A program made the position numbers and the translations under genes. A stretch of DNA of 34,166 nt from Litorilinea aerophila (GTDB taxonomy: Bacteria; Chloroflexota; Anaerolineae; Caldilineales; Caldilineaceae), in the NCBI GenBank assembly GCA_945905745.1, contig CAMDQF010000030.1, forward strand, positions 1 to 34,166, written 5' to 3'. Numbering within the stretch: the first letter of the stretch is position 1; every line of letters begins with the position of its first letter. This document shows, piece after piece, positions 1 to 9,526 of the stretch. The notes beneath the pieces are model-generated. The model did no database searches. It was not told the DNA's origin and saw only the letters and a program-made list of their open reading frames with translations.

Positions 1-695
1 TGGTCCGCTCCGGCGCGATGGATGTGGTGGTGGTGGACAGTGTGGCAGCGCTGGTTCCTCGGGCCGAGATCGAAGGTGAGATGGGCGACAGCCACGTGGG
101 TTTGCAGGCCCGGCTGATGAGCCAGGCCCTGCGTAAATTGGTGGGCGCGGTCAAGACCAGCGGAACCAGCATGATTTTCACCAACCAGTTGCGCCAGAAG
201 ATCGGCGTGATGTTTGGCAACCCGGAAACGACTTCCGGTGGTATGGCCCTGAAGTTCTATGCCAGTGTGCGCCTGGACATTCGCCGTATCCAGGCCATCA
301 AGCAGGGCACAGATGTGGTCGGCAACCGGACCCGGGTGACCGTGCGCAAGAACAAAGTGGCTCCTCCCTTCAAAGTGGCCGAGTTTGACATTATGTACAA
401 CGAAGGCATCAGCAAAAATGGCGATCTCCTTGACTTAGGCGTCGAATACGATGTGGTGGAGAAGCGGGGCGCCTTCTACAGCTTCAGCGATACCCGTCTA
501 GGCCAGGGCCGCGAAAATGCCAAGATTTTCCTCGGTGAGAATCCTGCCATTGCCGCAGAGATCGATGCCCGCATCCGGGCCACTGGCGGTCTGCCTGTGA
601 ACCTTGGGCGTAAGGGTGGCCGTGTCATGGACGACGGCGAAAGCTCCTACGCCAGCGAGAATGACGAAGAGATGATCATGGACGATGCGGCGTAA
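1..695 (+). CDS. recA: RecA recombinase, C-terminal part (5' end outside window)
   Basis: RecA is the ATP-dependent DNA strand-exchange protein of homologous recombination and the co-protease of the SOS response. The open frame enters the window at base 3 without a start, so about 230 residues of the C-terminal part are seen. The Walker B segment [12 protein letters not shown] opens the visible part. It is followed by the L1 region ([18 protein letters not shown]), the [13 protein letters not shown] segment leading into L2 with NPETTSGG, and the usual C-terminal domain ([23 protein letters not shown]). The tail is acidic ([11 protein letters not shown]), as is normal for RecA. The Walker A loop lies upstream of the window. 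A strong terminator follows, so recA ends its own transcript. The identification is certain; only the start is missing. Confidence 0.98.
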   Translation, partial: VRSGAMDVVVVDSVAALVPRAEIEGEMGDSHVGLQARLMSQALRKLVGAVKTSGTSMIFTNQLRQKIGVMFGNPETTSGGMALKFYASVRLDIRRIQAIKQGTDVVGNRTRVTVRKNKVAPPFKVAEFDIMYNEGISKNGDLLDLGVEYDVVEKRGAFYSFSDTRLGQGRENAKIFLGENPAIAAEIDARIRATGGLPVNLGRKGGRVMDDGESSYASENDEEMIMDDAA

Positions 696-811
696 TCATC
701 AATGACAGCCATCTGCTTTTCTCCGTAGAGGATGATGGCATTGACTTCGATTCAATAGGCCGCCTGCTCCCGACCCCAACAGAGTTCCGTGATCTGCCCA
801 TTTTGACAGAG

Positions 812-851
812 CCGGGGTGATGCGATAGCGTTACTCCGGTTTTTCGTTTTT
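812..851 (+). terminator. Intrinsic terminator after recA
   Basis: A 12-bp stem (812-823 with 828-839) contains three G-T wobbles and has a GATA tetraloop. It is followed at once by a T-rich run, TTTTTCGTTTTT (840-851). It lies about 117 bp after the recA stop and 65 bp before tgt, so it separates the two transcripts. Confidence 0.8.
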
Positions 852-916
852 ATGGAAGAAGTTCAGCAGGCTCGACTTTACCTAAAAAGGCGCCCCTCTA
901 TTGACAAGGAGTTGAA

Positions 917-2086
917 GTGGGTCATTTTTCGTTTGCGGTTGCGTCAATTGATGGCAGCGCACGTCTGAGCCAATTGGAGACACCCCATGGGCCGATCGCC
1001 ATGCCGGCCTTTGCGCCGGTGGGAACCCTGGCCAACGTCAAAACCCTTGAACCCCGGGACCTTCACGAGGCTGGGGCGTCTTTGGTGCTCTCCAATACCT
1101 ATCATCTCTACCTGCGCCCCGGCCACGAATTGGTGGAGCGCATGGGTGGGCTGCACAGTTTCATGGGCTGGGACGGGCCAATGCTGACCGATTCAGGCGG
1201 CTATCAGGTATTCAGTCTCGCACACCGGCGGGCGCTGGACGAAGATGGGGTCACCTTTCGCAGCCATATCGACGGCAGCACCCATCGCTTTACACCGGAA
1301 CGGGTGATGGAGATCGAACAGGCCCTGGGCGCAGACATTGCGATGGTGCTGGACGAATGCGCCGAACCGCTGGATCGGGGCTACAACGAGCAGGCCCTGG
1401 TCCGCACCCACCGCTGGGCCGAACGCTGCCGCGCCGCCCACACCAGAACGGATCAGGCCCTCTTTGGCATTGTGCAGGGCGGGATTTTCCCCGATTTGCG
1501 TCTGCAAAGCGCGGAATTTCTGACCCGGCTGGATTTCCCCGGCTATGCGGTGGGCGGTCTGGCTGTAGGAGAGAGCAAAGAACAGATGTATGCCACCCTG
1601 GACGAGACCTGCCCGGCCCTGCCAGCGGACAAACCCCGCTATCTGATGGGGGTGGGTGCGCCGGAAGATATTGTAGAGGCAGTCTACCGGGGCATCGATT
1701 TTTTTGACTGTGTGTTGCCCACCCGCATCGCCCGCAACGGCGCTCTGATGACCCGCAATGGACGACTGAACATCCGCAACGCACAGTTCGCCGAAGATAC
1801 GCTGCCTGTGGAAGAGGGCTGCGACTGCTACACCTGCCGCACCTTCAGCCGGGCCTATCTGCGCCATCTGTTCAAGGCCAAGGAGATCACCGGTCTGCGT
1901 CTGGCAACGATTCACAACGTCCACTTTATGCTGCGGCTGATGGACGAAATTCGTGGGGCAATCAGCACTGGCACCTTTGCGGATTTTCGCGCAGCATTTC
2001 ACGAACAGCATACAATGACGGACCAGACAGTGCGCCATGCCCAGCGCGCCAAACGTGCCGCGAATGTCCAGAGCAGTGCCGGTTAG
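917..2086 (+). CDS. tgt: tRNA-guanine transglycosylase
   Basis: Tgt exchanges guanine-34 in tRNAs with GUN anticodons for a queuosine precursor. At 389 residues it has normal family length. Visible signatures are DSGGYQ with general acid/base Asp92, LDECAEP with substrate-binding Asp146, FGIVQGG, GGLAVGE, and FDCVLPTR with the nucleophile Asp264. The zinc site is Cys302, Cys304, Cys307 and His333. The start is GTG at 917, supported by AAGGAG at 906-911, five bases upstream. The gene stands just after the recA terminator and runs almost directly (2-bp gap) into the PstS-like gene, so the two may be cotranscribed. No other queuosine gene is in the window. Confidence 0.97.
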   Translation: MGHFSFAVASIDGSARLSQLETPHGPIAMPAFAPVGTLANVKTLEPRDLHEAGASLVLSNTYHLYLRPGHELVERMGGLHSFMGWDGPMLTDSGGYQVFSLAHRRALDEDGVTFRSHIDGSTHRFTPERVMEIEQALGADIAMVLDECAEPLDRGYNEQALVRTHRWAERCRAAHTRTDQALFGIVQGGIFPDLRLQSAEFLTRLDFPGYAVGGLAVGESKEQMYATLDETCPALPADKPRYLMGVGAPEDIVEAVYRGIDFFDCVLPTRIARNGALMTRNGRLNIRNAQFAEDTLPVEEGCDCYTCRTFSRAYLRHLFKAKEITGLRLATIHNVHFMLRLMDEIRGAISTGTFADFRAAFHEQHTMTDQTVRHAQRAKRAANVQSSAG

Positions 2087-2088
2087 CC

Positions 2089-2943
2089 ATGAATTCGATG
2101 ATTTCCCGCGCTAGCGCCCTCTTTTTCGCCCTGCTTCTGGCTGGTTGTGTCCAGGCGTCTGTTGTGGCCCCCACACCCATCACGATTCAGGTTGCCGGTT
2201 CCACCGAGATGCGCCCGGTTCTCAACGCATTGACAGCCGCCTACAGCGAACGGCACCCGAATGTTCTCTTTGCCATCCAGGGGGGAGGCAGCATTTTGGG
2301 CGAAACATGGATAGAGAATCGGCGCATCGATCTGGCGGCCAGCACCCGCCTGCCTGACGGAGACGACACGCCCGCTACACTGATGCGCATACCGATTGGG
2401 CTGGATGGGGTTTCGATTGTCGTACATCCGGACAATCTGCTAGCGGATCTTACCCTGGCCCAACTTCGCAATCTCTACAGCGGCAAGACGCTCGACTGGC
2501 AGGATGTAGGTGGCAGGAGTGGAGATGTGCTGCTGGTGAGCCGGGAGGATGGCAGCGCCACACGCATGCTTTTTGAAGACCGGGTAATGAATGGGGAGGA
2601 GGTTTCACTAACGGCGGTTGTCATGCCTTCCAGTGAGGCAGTGGTAGGCTATGTGGCTGACCATCCCAACGCCATCGGTTATGTGAGCCGGGCCTATGTA
2701 CTGGCCAAAGAGACAACGGCCGAGAGCACAGGCCAGGAGGCCCCGGCCTCGGTCCGTTTGGTGGCCGTCGAGTCTCGGCTGCCCACAAGCCAGGAGATCA
2801 AAACCCAGGCTTATTTTCTGACCCGCCCGATCTTCCTGCTGCGTCAGATCACAGATACGGCTCGGTTGCAGCCTTTTATCGATTTTGTCCTAAGCCCAGT
2901 GGGACAGGAGATCGTGGCCCGTTATCACGTACCAATCCGGTGA
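2089..2943 (+). CDS. PstS-like substrate-binding lipoprotein
   Basis: This is a 284-residue exported solute-binding protein of the phosphate-binding PstS-like class. A hydrophobic signal ends in the lipobox LLAGC, with the lipidated Cys at residue 20. The mature part starts ITIQVAGSTEMRPVLNALTAAY, matching the usual GST.. phosphate-site start. It continues with IQGGGSILG, the hinge-type segment VSIVVHPDNLLADLTLAQLRNLYSGK, SREDGSATRMLFED and IGYVSRAYV, all typical of the family. It is probably anchored on the outer face of the membrane. No PstC, PstA, PstB or PhoU gene is adjacent, so it is an orphan here. Its ligand is not proven: phosphate is likely, but related proteins bind tungstate or other anions. 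ATG 2098 is an alternative start. Confidence 0.85.
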   Translation: MNSMISRASALFFALLLAGCVQASVVAPTPITIQVAGSTEMRPVLNALTAAYSERHPNVLFAIQGGGSILGETWIENRRIDLAASTRLPDGDDTPATLMRIPIGLDGVSIVVHPDNLLADLTLAQLRNLYSGKTLDWQDVGGRSGDVLLVSREDGSATRMLFEDRVMNGEEVSLTAVVMPSSEAVVGYVADHPNAIGYVSRAYVLAKETTAESTGQEAPASVRLVAVESRLPTSQEIKTQAYFLTRPIFLLRQITDTARLQPFIDFVLSPVGQEIVARYHVPIR

Positions 2944-2960
2944 TCCCTACAGTGATCCAC

Positions 2961-3004
2961 TTGGGTGGCCCACTCCGGCATTTTGGGTGGCCCACTCCGG
3001 CATT
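2961..3004 (+). repeat. Perfect 22-bp tandem repeat, two copies
   Basis: Two identical, directly adjacent 22-base units occupy 2961-2982 and 2983-3004, each beginning TTGGGTGGCC and ending CCGGCATT. They lie 17 bp after the stop of the PstS-like gene. The end of the second copy forms the left arm of the terminator hairpin described next. Confidence 0.9.
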
Positions 3005-3021
3005 CTTGCCGGGGGGATTTT
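2995..3021 (+). terminator. Probable intrinsic terminator after the PstS-like gene
   Basis: An 8-bp stem CTCCGGCA/TGCCGGGG (2995-3002 with 3007-3014, one wobble) has a TTCT loop and is followed by GGATTTT. The T run is short, so termination may be partial. Confidence 0.5.
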
Positions 3022-3048
3022 AACGACGAAACGGCGAACGGGGAAAAC

Positions 3049-3077
3049 TTGCTATCCCCCACCGGTTGTGATAGAAT
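3049..3077 (+). promoter_or_regulatory. Candidate sigma-70-type promoter for the nusA operon
   Basis: TTGCTA (3049-3054), a 17-bp spacer, then TAGAAT (3072-3077). Initiation near 3084 would leave a leader of about 200 nt before nusA. A second, weaker possibility is TTGTTA (3194-3199), 16 bp, TATCTA (3216-3221). The rest of the 341-bp gap between the PstS-like gene and nusA is comparatively AT-rich and shows no gene. Confidence 0.5.
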
Positions 3078-3284
3078 ATAAATTATTCTGCATTCGTAGT
3101 AGTAGTAAGTTTTGTTGGCTGATTTGGTCGTTTGGTTTGACGGTGGTGGCCCCTATAGGCAGGACTCGGAAGTGGGCTAACCCCCCACTTTTCTTGTTAT
3201 TATGGGCTGTAGACTTATCTATCGTGCAGTACACAATTGAATAGAAGACAACTGAATAGTTGGAATGAGGAGTAAAAGGAAACG

Positions 3285-5111
3285 ATGTCAAAAGCATTAA
3301 TTGCCGGGATCAATCAGGTCGCTTCGGACAAAGGGCTGGATCACGAAGTGATCTTCGGGGCCATTGAAGCAGCGCTGGTGTCTGCCTACAAACGCAACTT
3401 TGGCTCTGTGGCGGATGTCACAGCGGCGGTTGACCGCTTTTCGGGCGAAATGAAGGTTTTTGCCGGGAAAGAAGTGGTGGAAGATGTGATGAACCCCAGC
3501 ACGGAAGTCTTGCTGGGGGAAGCACAAAAGACCAACTCCCAGGCCAAACTGGGCGATGTGGTCTCCGTACCCAGCACGCCAGCCGACTTTGGCCGCATTG
3601 CTGCCCAGACAGCCAAGCAGGTCATCTTGCAGCGCATCCGCGAGGCCGAGCGGGACACAGTGTACGAGAACTTTATCCACCGGGTCGGCGAGATCATCAA
3701 CGCCCAGGTGCGCAGCATCGATCTCTCCTCGGGGACGGTGACGGTGCTGCTGGGAGACAAGCATGAAAGCCTGCTGCCCAGGGAAGAGCAGATTCCCAAC
3801 GAACGGCTGCGCCGAGGTGATTATGTCCGGCTCTATGTGGTGGATGTTCACAAGAGCAACCGGGGCCCGGTGATCAAATTAAGCCGCACCCATCGCAATC
3901 TGCTCCGGCGCCTGATGGAGCAGGAGATTCCCGAAGTCCGGGACGGGACTGTGGAGATCAAAGCCATCTCCCGGGAGCCGGGCAACCGCAGCAAAGTGGC
4001 CGTTGTAGCAACAGTCGCCGGTGTGGATCCCGTGGGCAGTTGTGTGGGTATGCGCGGTTTGCGTATACAGAATATCGTGACGGACCTGGCTGGCGAAAAG
4101 ATTGATGTAGTAGAGTGGAGCAGCGAACTGCGCACCTACATTGCCAACGCGCTCAGCCCGGCCAAAGTCCAGAGCGTGATTTTGGACGAAGACAGCACCA
4201 TCAAAACGGCCATGGTGATTGTGCCCGATCGCCAGTTGAGTCTGGCGATCGGCAAAGAGGGACAGAATGCGCGCCTGGCCGCCAAGTTGACCGGATGGCG
4301 CATCGACATCAAAAGCGAATCCGAAGCCCAGGCTGAGGGGCTGGACCTGCTGGCTGCCGAGCAGGCCCAGATGGCTGCCAGTGGTCAGGATCTGATGGCT
4401 TTGGCCGAGCGGATTCTGCGCACCGGGCCAAAGACCGATTTTGGCAGCGACATGCGTCTGTCCGAAGCAGCCAAGGCGATTCGGAGTCAAGACGCCGGGC
4501 TGGATGTAGAAGAGGACGATCGCAGCATACCCGCGTGGCCGACGACGGAAATCCTGCCGGACCTGAGCGAGACCCTGCGCACGGATCGGGAGTCAAGCCA
4601 GGCTGCGCTCGACGCCTTCCAGCGGGCTGCCAAGTCCATTTCGGCTACCGAAGCGCCGTCTCTGCCCTTTGTGGAATCCTTTGACTTGAAACCCGAAGGT
4701 GTGCCGGCATCGAAATTGGAGATGCCTGAACTCCCGATTGATCTCCTGGAGGAGATCGAGGCCGAAAAGCTGCCTGGCGAAACACAGGCGACGCCTGCAG
4801 CGCCCGACGAATCTCTGCCAGCAGTTATCACCATCGACATGTTGCGCAAGCGCATGGCCGAGCAGCGGGATCGCAAGACACTCAATTTTGACGATATCGA
4901 AGTCCCGGCAGACCTGCTGAAGGACCTCGACGTTGAAGACGAGCTGCTACCGGAAATGGAAGAAGATGACGATCTATCAGGTGGCAAACGGGGCAAGGGC
5001 AAAGGCAAAGCCGCCAAGGCACCGGTCAAAGCACCGGTCAAGAGTCAGAAGCGCCCCAAACGGCGTTCGCCTGCTTTCGACGATGACGAATCGGATTACA
5101 GCTTCGGATAA
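3285..5111 (+). CDS. nusA: Transcription termination/antitermination factor NusA with long acidic/basic C-terminal extension
   Basis: NusA binds RNA polymerase and nascent RNA and modulates pausing, termination and antitermination. Visible layout in 608 residues: N-terminal polymerase-binding domain (about 1-130), S1 domain (about 133-200, [18 protein letters not shown]), KH1 (GMRG at 255-258) and KH2 (GKEG at 323-326). After about residue 350 comes a roughly 250-residue extension. It is acidic over most of its length and ends in a Lys/Arg/Pro-rich tail ([15 protein letters not shown]). Neither resembles the E. coli acidic repeats by eye. The start ATG has AAGGA four bases upstream (3276-3280) and a stronger GAGGAG further up. 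It begins the translation-factor cluster. rimP, normally just upstream, is missing here. Confidence 0.97.
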   Translation: MSKALIAGINQVASDKGLDHEVIFGAIEAALVSAYKRNFGSVADVTAAVDRFSGEMKVFAGKEVVEDVMNPSTEVLLGEAQKTNSQAKLGDVVSVPSTPADFGRIAAQTAKQVILQRIREAERDTVYENFIHRVGEIINAQVRSIDLSSGTVTVLLGDKHESLLPREEQIPNERLRRGDYVRLYVVDVHKSNRGPVIKLSRTHRNLLRRLMEQEIPEVRDGTVEIKAISREPGNRSKVAVVATVAGVDPVGSCVGMRGLRIQNIVTDLAGEKIDVVEWSSELRTYIANALSPAKVQSVILDEDSTIKTAMVIVPDRQLSLAIGKEGQNARLAAKLTGWRIDIKSESEAQAEGLDLLAAEQAQMAASGQDLMALAERILRTGPKTDFGSDMRLSEAAKAIRSQDAGLDVEEDDRSIPAWPTTEILPDLSETLRTDRESSQAALDAFQRAAKSISATEAPSLPFVESFDLKPEGVPASKLEMPELPIDLLEEIEAEKLPGETQATPAAPDESLPAVITIDMLRKRMAEQRDRKTLNFDDIEVPADLLKDLDVEDELLPEMEEDDDLSGGKRGKGKGKAAKAPVKAPVKSQKRPKRRSPAFDDDESDYSFG

Positions 5112-5120
5112 AGTTGTGGA

Positions 5121-5465
5121 ATGATGGCAAAGACGAGCAAGCAGCCACGAAAACGAACGATACCCCAGCGCACATGCATCGCCTGCCGAGAGCAGGAAGG
5201 CAAGCGGGCGCTGGTACGTGTGGTGCGCAGTGCCAGTGGGGTCGAAGTGGATCCCACTGGCAAATTGTCCGGACGCGGGGCCTATCTGCACCCGCGGCGG
5301 GGATGTTGGGAAAGCGCGCTGGAAAGCCGAGGCTTGCAACGAGCCTTACGCACAGCACTCACAGCCGAGGATATCACCCGGCTGCGGGTCTTTGCCCAGG
5401 GGCTGCCTGTCGCAGAAGAAGATGAAGCGACAGAAACGGAATCAAGGCTCGGAGCCATAGATTGA
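5121..5465 (+). CDS. ylxR: YlxR/RnpM family RNA-binding protein (DUF448)
   Basis: This is a 114-residue member of the YlxR family, now linked in Firmicutes to RNase P modulation (RnpM) and found between nusA and infB in many bacteria. Family landmarks are visible: RTCIACREQEGKRALVRVVR near the N-terminus, DPTGKLSGRGAYLHPRRGCW in the middle, and the ALESRGLQRALR helix after it. The start ATG 5121 is followed by a second ATG at 5124, and no clear Shine-Dalgarno is seen. The gene lies nine bases after nusA and is probably coupled to it. The last 20 residues are acidic and not conserved in type. The position in the cluster makes the call secure. Confidence 0.93.
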   Translation: MMAKTSKQPRKRTIPQRTCIACREQEGKRALVRVVRSASGVEVDPTGKLSGRGAYLHPRRGCWESALESRGLQRALRTALTAEDITRLRVFAQGLPVAEEDEATETESRLGAID

Positions 5466-5788
5466 AGAGCTACAAAGAATCTATTTTTTCGCGCTTCGTT
5501 GGCTTGTCGGGTATACTGGGGTAGATCGTGTTTGATTTGAACGATGGATCGGTGGAAAGCGATGATGAATCTCAACAATTGCCAGCTGACCGATGTTCAC
5601 GCGTAAGCCTGAAACTCGGTTTCCGTGGGAGATTGGCAAGGATGTCGCCGGAGATGACGGAATGGGGAGCATAACGATGGTACTGTAAACATATAGTCAC
5701 CGTTGTGTATTGGGTACGGTTTGAACCATTTTGAATCGTCCACAACTCCCCTCCTCCTCCTCCTTCTCCTCTCCTGAGCCTGTGGCAA

Positions 5789-5816
5789 AGGGAACGCTAC
5801 CCAAAGTAGTGTCCCT
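5789..5816 (+). promoter_or_regulatory. Hairpin in the infB leader
   Basis: AGGGA (5789-5793) pairs with TCCCT (5812-5816). Beyond a one-base bulge, CGCTAC (5795-5800) pairs with GTAGTG (5806-5811) with one wobble. The result is an 11-bp stem with a CCAAA loop. No T run follows, so it is not a typical terminator. Confidence 0.5.
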
Positions 5817-5944
5817 CTTGAATACACAGACCAGCGACACGCCTTCTCATTCTTCCCACGCAATGAACCTGATCACTGGTTTCGTCCGCCCTGTTTTTGG
5901 ATGCCAGAGGGGCTGATTGCTTTTGTTTGCCAGGTGTTAGTGTC

Positions 5945-6007
5945 GTGTCAGGGCCGATCTGATGAAAATCCAAGGAGCAAGCACCAGCCCTTGGGCGTGC
6001 CTGACAC
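5945..6007 (+). promoter_or_regulatory. Nested stem structure in the infB leader
   Basis: An outer stem GTGTCAGG (5945-5952) pairs with CCTGACAC (6000-6007). It encloses an inner stem CCAAGG (5970-5975) with CCTTGG (5989-5994). It lies about 135 bp before the infB start. It matches no riboswitch class I can recognise by eye. Confidence 0.4.
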
Positions 6008-6143
6008 CTCATCCATCATTTCAGGCTTCACACAACATTAGTGGCAAATCTGTGTACGCGTGGGATGGTTGCCCGCTGGCAGCCGAATTTGATGAATTTG
6101 CATTCCATGAAATGACATTCTACAAGAATAGAGGGACGTGTGT

Positions 6144-8033
6144 ATGGCGACAATGACAAAACCTGCAGCTACTGCTGTACGAGGACAGGCAAAGAACGGT
6201 GGGAATCAGTCTCCATCGGTGGTTATCGTCGGCGCGCATATTACTGTGCGCGATCTGGCAGACAAAATGGTACGCAGTCCCATCGATCTGATCAAAGTGC
6301 TGATGCAGTTTGGGATTATGGCCCCCATTGATCAGGCATTGGATCACGACACCGCCGCTATTATTGGCGAAGAACTGGGTGTTGCCATTCTCTGGCCAGA
6401 GGTAGAGGAAGAGGAATTAGCGGCCCAGGCAGCGGCCATAGCTGAAGAGGTTGCACCGGAAACCAGACCCAAAGAACGTATCTTTGTACAGAAAATTCTG
6501 GCTGGCGAGAATGCGAAAGACTTGGTCGAGCGACCACCCGTGGTAGCCGTACTCGGTCATGTGGACCACGGCAAGACGACCCTGCTCGACCGCATCCGCA
6601 AGACAAAAGTGGTGGATACCGAAGCCGGTGGCATCACCCAGCACACGGGTGCCTATCAGGTCGAAATCAATGGGCGCAAGATCACCTTCCTGGACACGCC
6701 CGGCCATCAGGCCTTTACGGCCATGCGTGCCCGTGGTGCCCAAGTCACGGATATTGTGGTGTTGGTGGTCGCCGCGGACGACGGGATTATGCCCCAGACC
6801 CGGGAAGCCGCCAACCACGCCAAAGCCGCCGGTGTCCAGATCGTCGTTGCCCTTAACAAAGTGGACCGAGCCAACGCCAATGTTGAACGGGTGATGGAAG
6901 AACTAGCGAAAGAGGGTTTGCAGGCCGAGTCCTGGGGCGGCGATACAATTGTCGTGCCCGTCAGCGCCCTGCGCGGTACGGGTGTGGAAGATCTGCTGGC
7001 AAATATTCTGGTGGTGGCCGAACTGGAACATTTCACAGCCAATCCCAAGGGTCATTGCGTGGGCACTGTGATCGAGGCCGAGTTGGACAAACATCGTGGG
7101 GTGACAGCCACCCTGCTGGTGCAGAATGGCACACTGAAACAGGGCGACGCGCTTGTGGTCGGCAAGACCTGGGGCCGCATCAAAGCGATGTTTGACTACG
7201 AAGGCAAACCACTCAAAGAGGCCAAACCGAGTACACCGGTTGTTGTGTTGGGGTTGCAGGAAGTCCCCGCCGCGGGCGAGGTCTTTGAGCGTGCCAAGAA
7301 TGACAAGACAGCGCGCTCGATTGCCGCGGAACGACAGGAAGTGATCGATCGTGCCCATCAGGAATCTGACATCCGCCCGCAGGTCTCTTTGGAAGATCTC
7401 TTTGCCCGCATTGAAGGCGGCGAACTTGAGACGCTGAATCTGATTGTGCGTGCCGATGTGCAGGGAACATTGGGCCCGATTATGCAGAGCCTGCAAGAGC
7501 TTGGCAACGAGGAGATCGGCGTCAAGATTCTCCAGGCCGCCATCGGCGACATCAACGAGTCGGATGTGATGCTGGCCGAAGCCAGTGATGCGATTATTAT
7601 CGGCTTTAGCGTCGGCGTGGACAAGGCAGCCCTCTCCCGGGCGGAACAATCCAAAGTGGAAATCCGCCACTACGACATCATCTACAAAATGATCGAAGAC
7701 GTTGAGTTAGCTTTGACAGGTATGTTGGAGCCGATCTTCGAGCAGGTGGTGGTCGGCCATGCCGAAGTGCGCCAGCTTTTCCGGGTGCGCCGCGGCGGTC
7801 TGATTGCCGGTTGTATGGTCTTGGACGGCGTGGTCAAACGCAATGCTGGCGCGCGTCTGCTGCGCAATGGCGAAGAGATCGCCACCAGCACCATCTCTAC
7901 CCTCAAACGTTTCGCAGAGGATGTGAGCGAAGTCCGCTCCGGCTTCGAGTGCGGTCTCCACCTGGGCGGCATCAACACCGACTTGGTGGAAGGCGACATT
8001 ATCGAAATCCTTGAGAAACGTCAAGTACGATAG
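6144..8033 (+). CDS. infB: Translation initiation factor IF-2
   Basis: IF-2 is the GTPase that brings fMet-tRNA to the 30S subunit and promotes subunit joining. At 629 residues it is a short form: the N-terminal part has one IF2_N-type module (about 33-80, [20 protein letters not shown]) and little linker. The GTPase motifs are complete: G1 GHVDHGKT (138-145), G2 GGITQHTG, G3 DTPGHQAF, G4 NKVD and G5 SAL. The C-terminal domains III and IV follow. I choose ATG 6144 because GAGGG (6131-6135) lies eight bases upstream. An in-frame GTG at 6138 is only two bases from that site. It is followed nine bases later by rbfA. Confidence 0.97.
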   Translation: MATMTKPAATAVRGQAKNGGNQSPSVVIVGAHITVRDLADKMVRSPIDLIKVLMQFGIMAPIDQALDHDTAAIIGEELGVAILWPEVEEEELAAQAAAIAEEVAPETRPKERIFVQKILAGENAKDLVERPPVVAVLGHVDHGKTTLLDRIRKTKVVDTEAGGITQHTGAYQVEINGRKITFLDTPGHQAFTAMRARGAQVTDIVVLVVAADDGIMPQTREAANHAKAAGVQIVVALNKVDRANANVERVMEELAKEGLQAESWGGDTIVVPVSALRGTGVEDLLANILVVAELEHFTANPKGHCVGTVIEAELDKHRGVTATLLVQNGTLKQGDALVVGKTWGRIKAMFDYEGKPLKEAKPSTPVVVLGLQEVPAAGEVFERAKNDKTARSIAAERQEVIDRAHQESDIRPQVSLEDLFARIEGGELETLNLIVRADVQGTLGPIMQSLQELGNEEIGVKILQAAIGDINESDVMLAEASDAIIIGFSVGVDKAALSRAEQSKVEIRHYDIIYKMIEDVELALTGMLEPIFEQVVVGHAEVRQLFRVRRGGLIAGCMVLDGVVKRNAGARLLRNGEEIATSTISTLKRFAEDVSEVRSGFECGLHLGGINTDLVEGDIIEILEKRQVR

Positions 8034-8042
8034 AAACGAACT

Positions 8043-8441
8043 ATGGCTACAATTCGTCAGGAGCGTGTCTCCCAATTGCTCTTCCAAGAGCTTTCCATTA
8101 TTATCAGCAACGATCTGGAGGACCCCCGGCTCTCGCTCTTGACTGTGACCAATCTGGATGTAAGCCGGGACCTGCGCACCGTAAAAATCTACGTGAACCA
8201 CGCGGACGAGACGGTTTCGCGGCGGGCAGTCCTCACAGGGCTAAAGAACGCCGGCGCCTATATGCGCCGACAGATTGCCGAGCGCTGCGGCTTGCGGGTG
8301 GTCCCCGAACTGATTTTCTACTACGACGAATCGCCGGAACGGGCGGCACGGGTGGACGAACTCCTGCGCCAGATCGCAGCGGAACGCGAGGCCCGACCCA
8401 CACCAGCCGACCCAGAGCAGACCGGGGAATCTGGCGCATGA
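8043..8441 (+). CDS. rbfA: Ribosome-binding factor A
   Basis: RbfA helps 30S maturation around the 5' end of 16S rRNA. The 132-residue protein shows the family pattern: [18 protein letters not shown] near the start, the conserved [27 protein letters not shown] core, then [22 protein letters not shown] and the [17 protein letters not shown] end. The start ATG follows infB by nine bases without a strong ribosome-binding site, which suggests coupling. Its stop overlaps the start of nrnA as ATGA (8438-8441). Confidence 0.96.
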   Translation: MATIRQERVSQLLFQELSIIISNDLEDPRLSLLTVTNLDVSRDLRTVKIYVNHADETVSRRAVLTGLKNAGAYMRRQIAERCGLRVVPELIFYYDESPERAARVDELLRQIAAEREARPTPADPEQTGESGA

Positions 8442-9526
8442 CGCAAACCAGCACAGCAGGCGCTCTCTTTCTCCTCCCGGAGATCGAGAGCGCCATTCGT
8501 TCTGCCATCCTCCCAGCAGAAAGAATTCTCTGCGTCAGCCACGTCTCCCCAGACGGCGACGCCATCGGTAGCCTGTTGGGGATGGGCTGGATATTGGGCC
8601 ATCTGAACAAGCAGCCCACCCTGGCCCTGGCAGACAAACCCTCGGCCGATTTCGCCTACATTCCTGGCTTCGACCAGATTGTAGGCGCATCAGCCGTAGC
8701 CGACACCTACGACCTCATCATCTGCCTGGACGCATCCAGCGCGGATCGGATGGGGAGTGTCTATCGACCTGCTCTCCACGGCCAAACTCTACTCCTCGTC
8801 ATCGACCACCACATCACCAATACCAACTTCGGCACACTCAATTGGGTTGCACCAGGCTGCGCGGCTGTGTGCCAGATGCTTGTCTATCTGGCGGACGCAT
8901 TGGGCGCGCCTATCGAAGGCGGTCTGGCTGTGGCACTGCTCACCGGGCTGATCACCGACACCCTGGGCCTTCGCACATCCAATACAGATGCTCACGTACT
9001 CCAGGCGGCCATGCGTCTGACCGAGGGCGGCGCGACTATCCACGAGATTGTGGCGCGTACCATCCAAAGCCGATCCTTTGCGGGTATGCGTCTGTGGGGA
9101 GCGATTTTAAGCGAAGCCAAATTACAGGAGCGGGTGATCTGGGCGACCATTTCCCAGGCCCAGCGCAAGCGGGCAGGTGCAGAGGAGAAGGAGGGAGAAG
9201 GGCTGTCTGGTTTTCTCGTCTCGGCCAAAGAGGCTGACATCAGTGCGACCTTTACCGAACGGTTCAACAGCGCGGGCGAGAGAGTTGTGGAATGCAGTTT
9301 CCGGGCCAAGCCAGGCTTTGACGTGAGTCAGGTGGCGCTCTCCTTGGGCGGCGGCGGCCACCCCCCCGCGGCTGGCTGCACACTGGCCGGGCCATTGGAA
9401 GACGTTGCTGCCCAGGTTTCCAATGCCCTGAAAGATGCACGTCGTAGCCAGTTGGCTGCCCGTCAAGCGATGGCAGCGAATGCGGCGCATCAGAATGCGG
9501 CGCATCAGAATGCGGCCCATGGCTGA
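8438..9526 (+). CDS. nrnA: DHH-family phosphoesterase, NrnA-like (nanoRNase/pAp phosphatase)
   Basis: This is a 362-residue DHH/DHHA1 protein, likely a bifunctional nanoRNase and 3'-phosphoadenosine-5'-phosphate phosphatase, as usual between rbfA and truB. Metal-site motifs are present: [30 protein letters not shown] and [13 protein letters not shown]. The C-terminal DHHA1 substrate loop is [11 protein letters not shown]. The start overlaps the rbfA stop (ATGA). The last 16 residues are a repeated Asn-Ala-Ala-His-Gln sequence made by a 15-bp tandem repeat, beyond the conserved fold. The gene end overlaps truB by eight bases. The choice between NrnA and another DHH activity rests on context. 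Confidence 0.9.
   Translation: MTQTSTAGALFLLPEIESAIRSAILPAERILCVSHVSPDGDAIGSLLGMGWILGHLNKQPTLALADKPSADFAYIPGFDQIVGASAVADTYDLIICLDASSADRMGSVYRPALHGQTLLLVIDHHITNTNFGTLNWVAPGCAAVCQMLVYLADALGAPIEGGLAVALLTGLITDTLGLRTSNTDAHVLQAAMRLTEGGATIHEIVARTIQSRSFAGMRLWGAILSEAKLQERVIWATISQAQRKRAGAEEKEGEGLSGFLVSAKEADISATFTERFNSAGERVVECSFRAKPGFDVSQVALSLGGGGHPPAAGCTLAGPLEDVAAQVSNALKDARRSQLAARQAMAANAAHQNAAHQNAAHG
9479..9520 (+). repeat. 15-bp tandem repeat at the nrnA/truB junction
   Basis: Two exact units AATGCGGCGCATCAG (9479-9493, 9494-9508) are followed by a partial third (9509-9519) that leads into the truB start. In the nrnA frame each unit encodes NAAHQ-type residues. In the truB frame each unit carries an ATG (9480, 9495, 9510). 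Confidence 0.9.

Larger units (their letters stand above)
5466..6143 (+). other. Long gene-free leader between ylxR and infB
   Basis: This stretch of about 680 bp contains no convincing gene on either strand. It holds a TATACT hexamer (5512-5517) without a good -35 box, a pure pyrimidine tract of 30 bases (5746-5775, mostly CTC/CCT), and two inverted-repeat structures given separately. Such a gap is unusual inside this normally compact operon. Either a second promoter or an RNA leader regulating infB could explain it. Confidence 0.6.

Noticed and set aside
698-820. Short frame reading SVEDDGIDFDSIGRLLPT in the recA-tgt gap
   Set aside because: The translation looks protein-like but has no ATG, GTG or TTG start, is about 40 codons long and ends within the recA terminator. 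At best it is a remnant.
803-831. Perfect TTGACA as a tgt promoter
   Set aside because: The hexamer at 17 bp is TAGCGT, only three of six matches, and the region overlaps the recA terminator hairpin.
5962-6156. 64-codon plus-strand frame before infB
   Set aside because: It overlaps the infB start in another frame, covers the nested stem, and has no recognisable family. Its ATG does follow a weak purine run but nothing else supports it.
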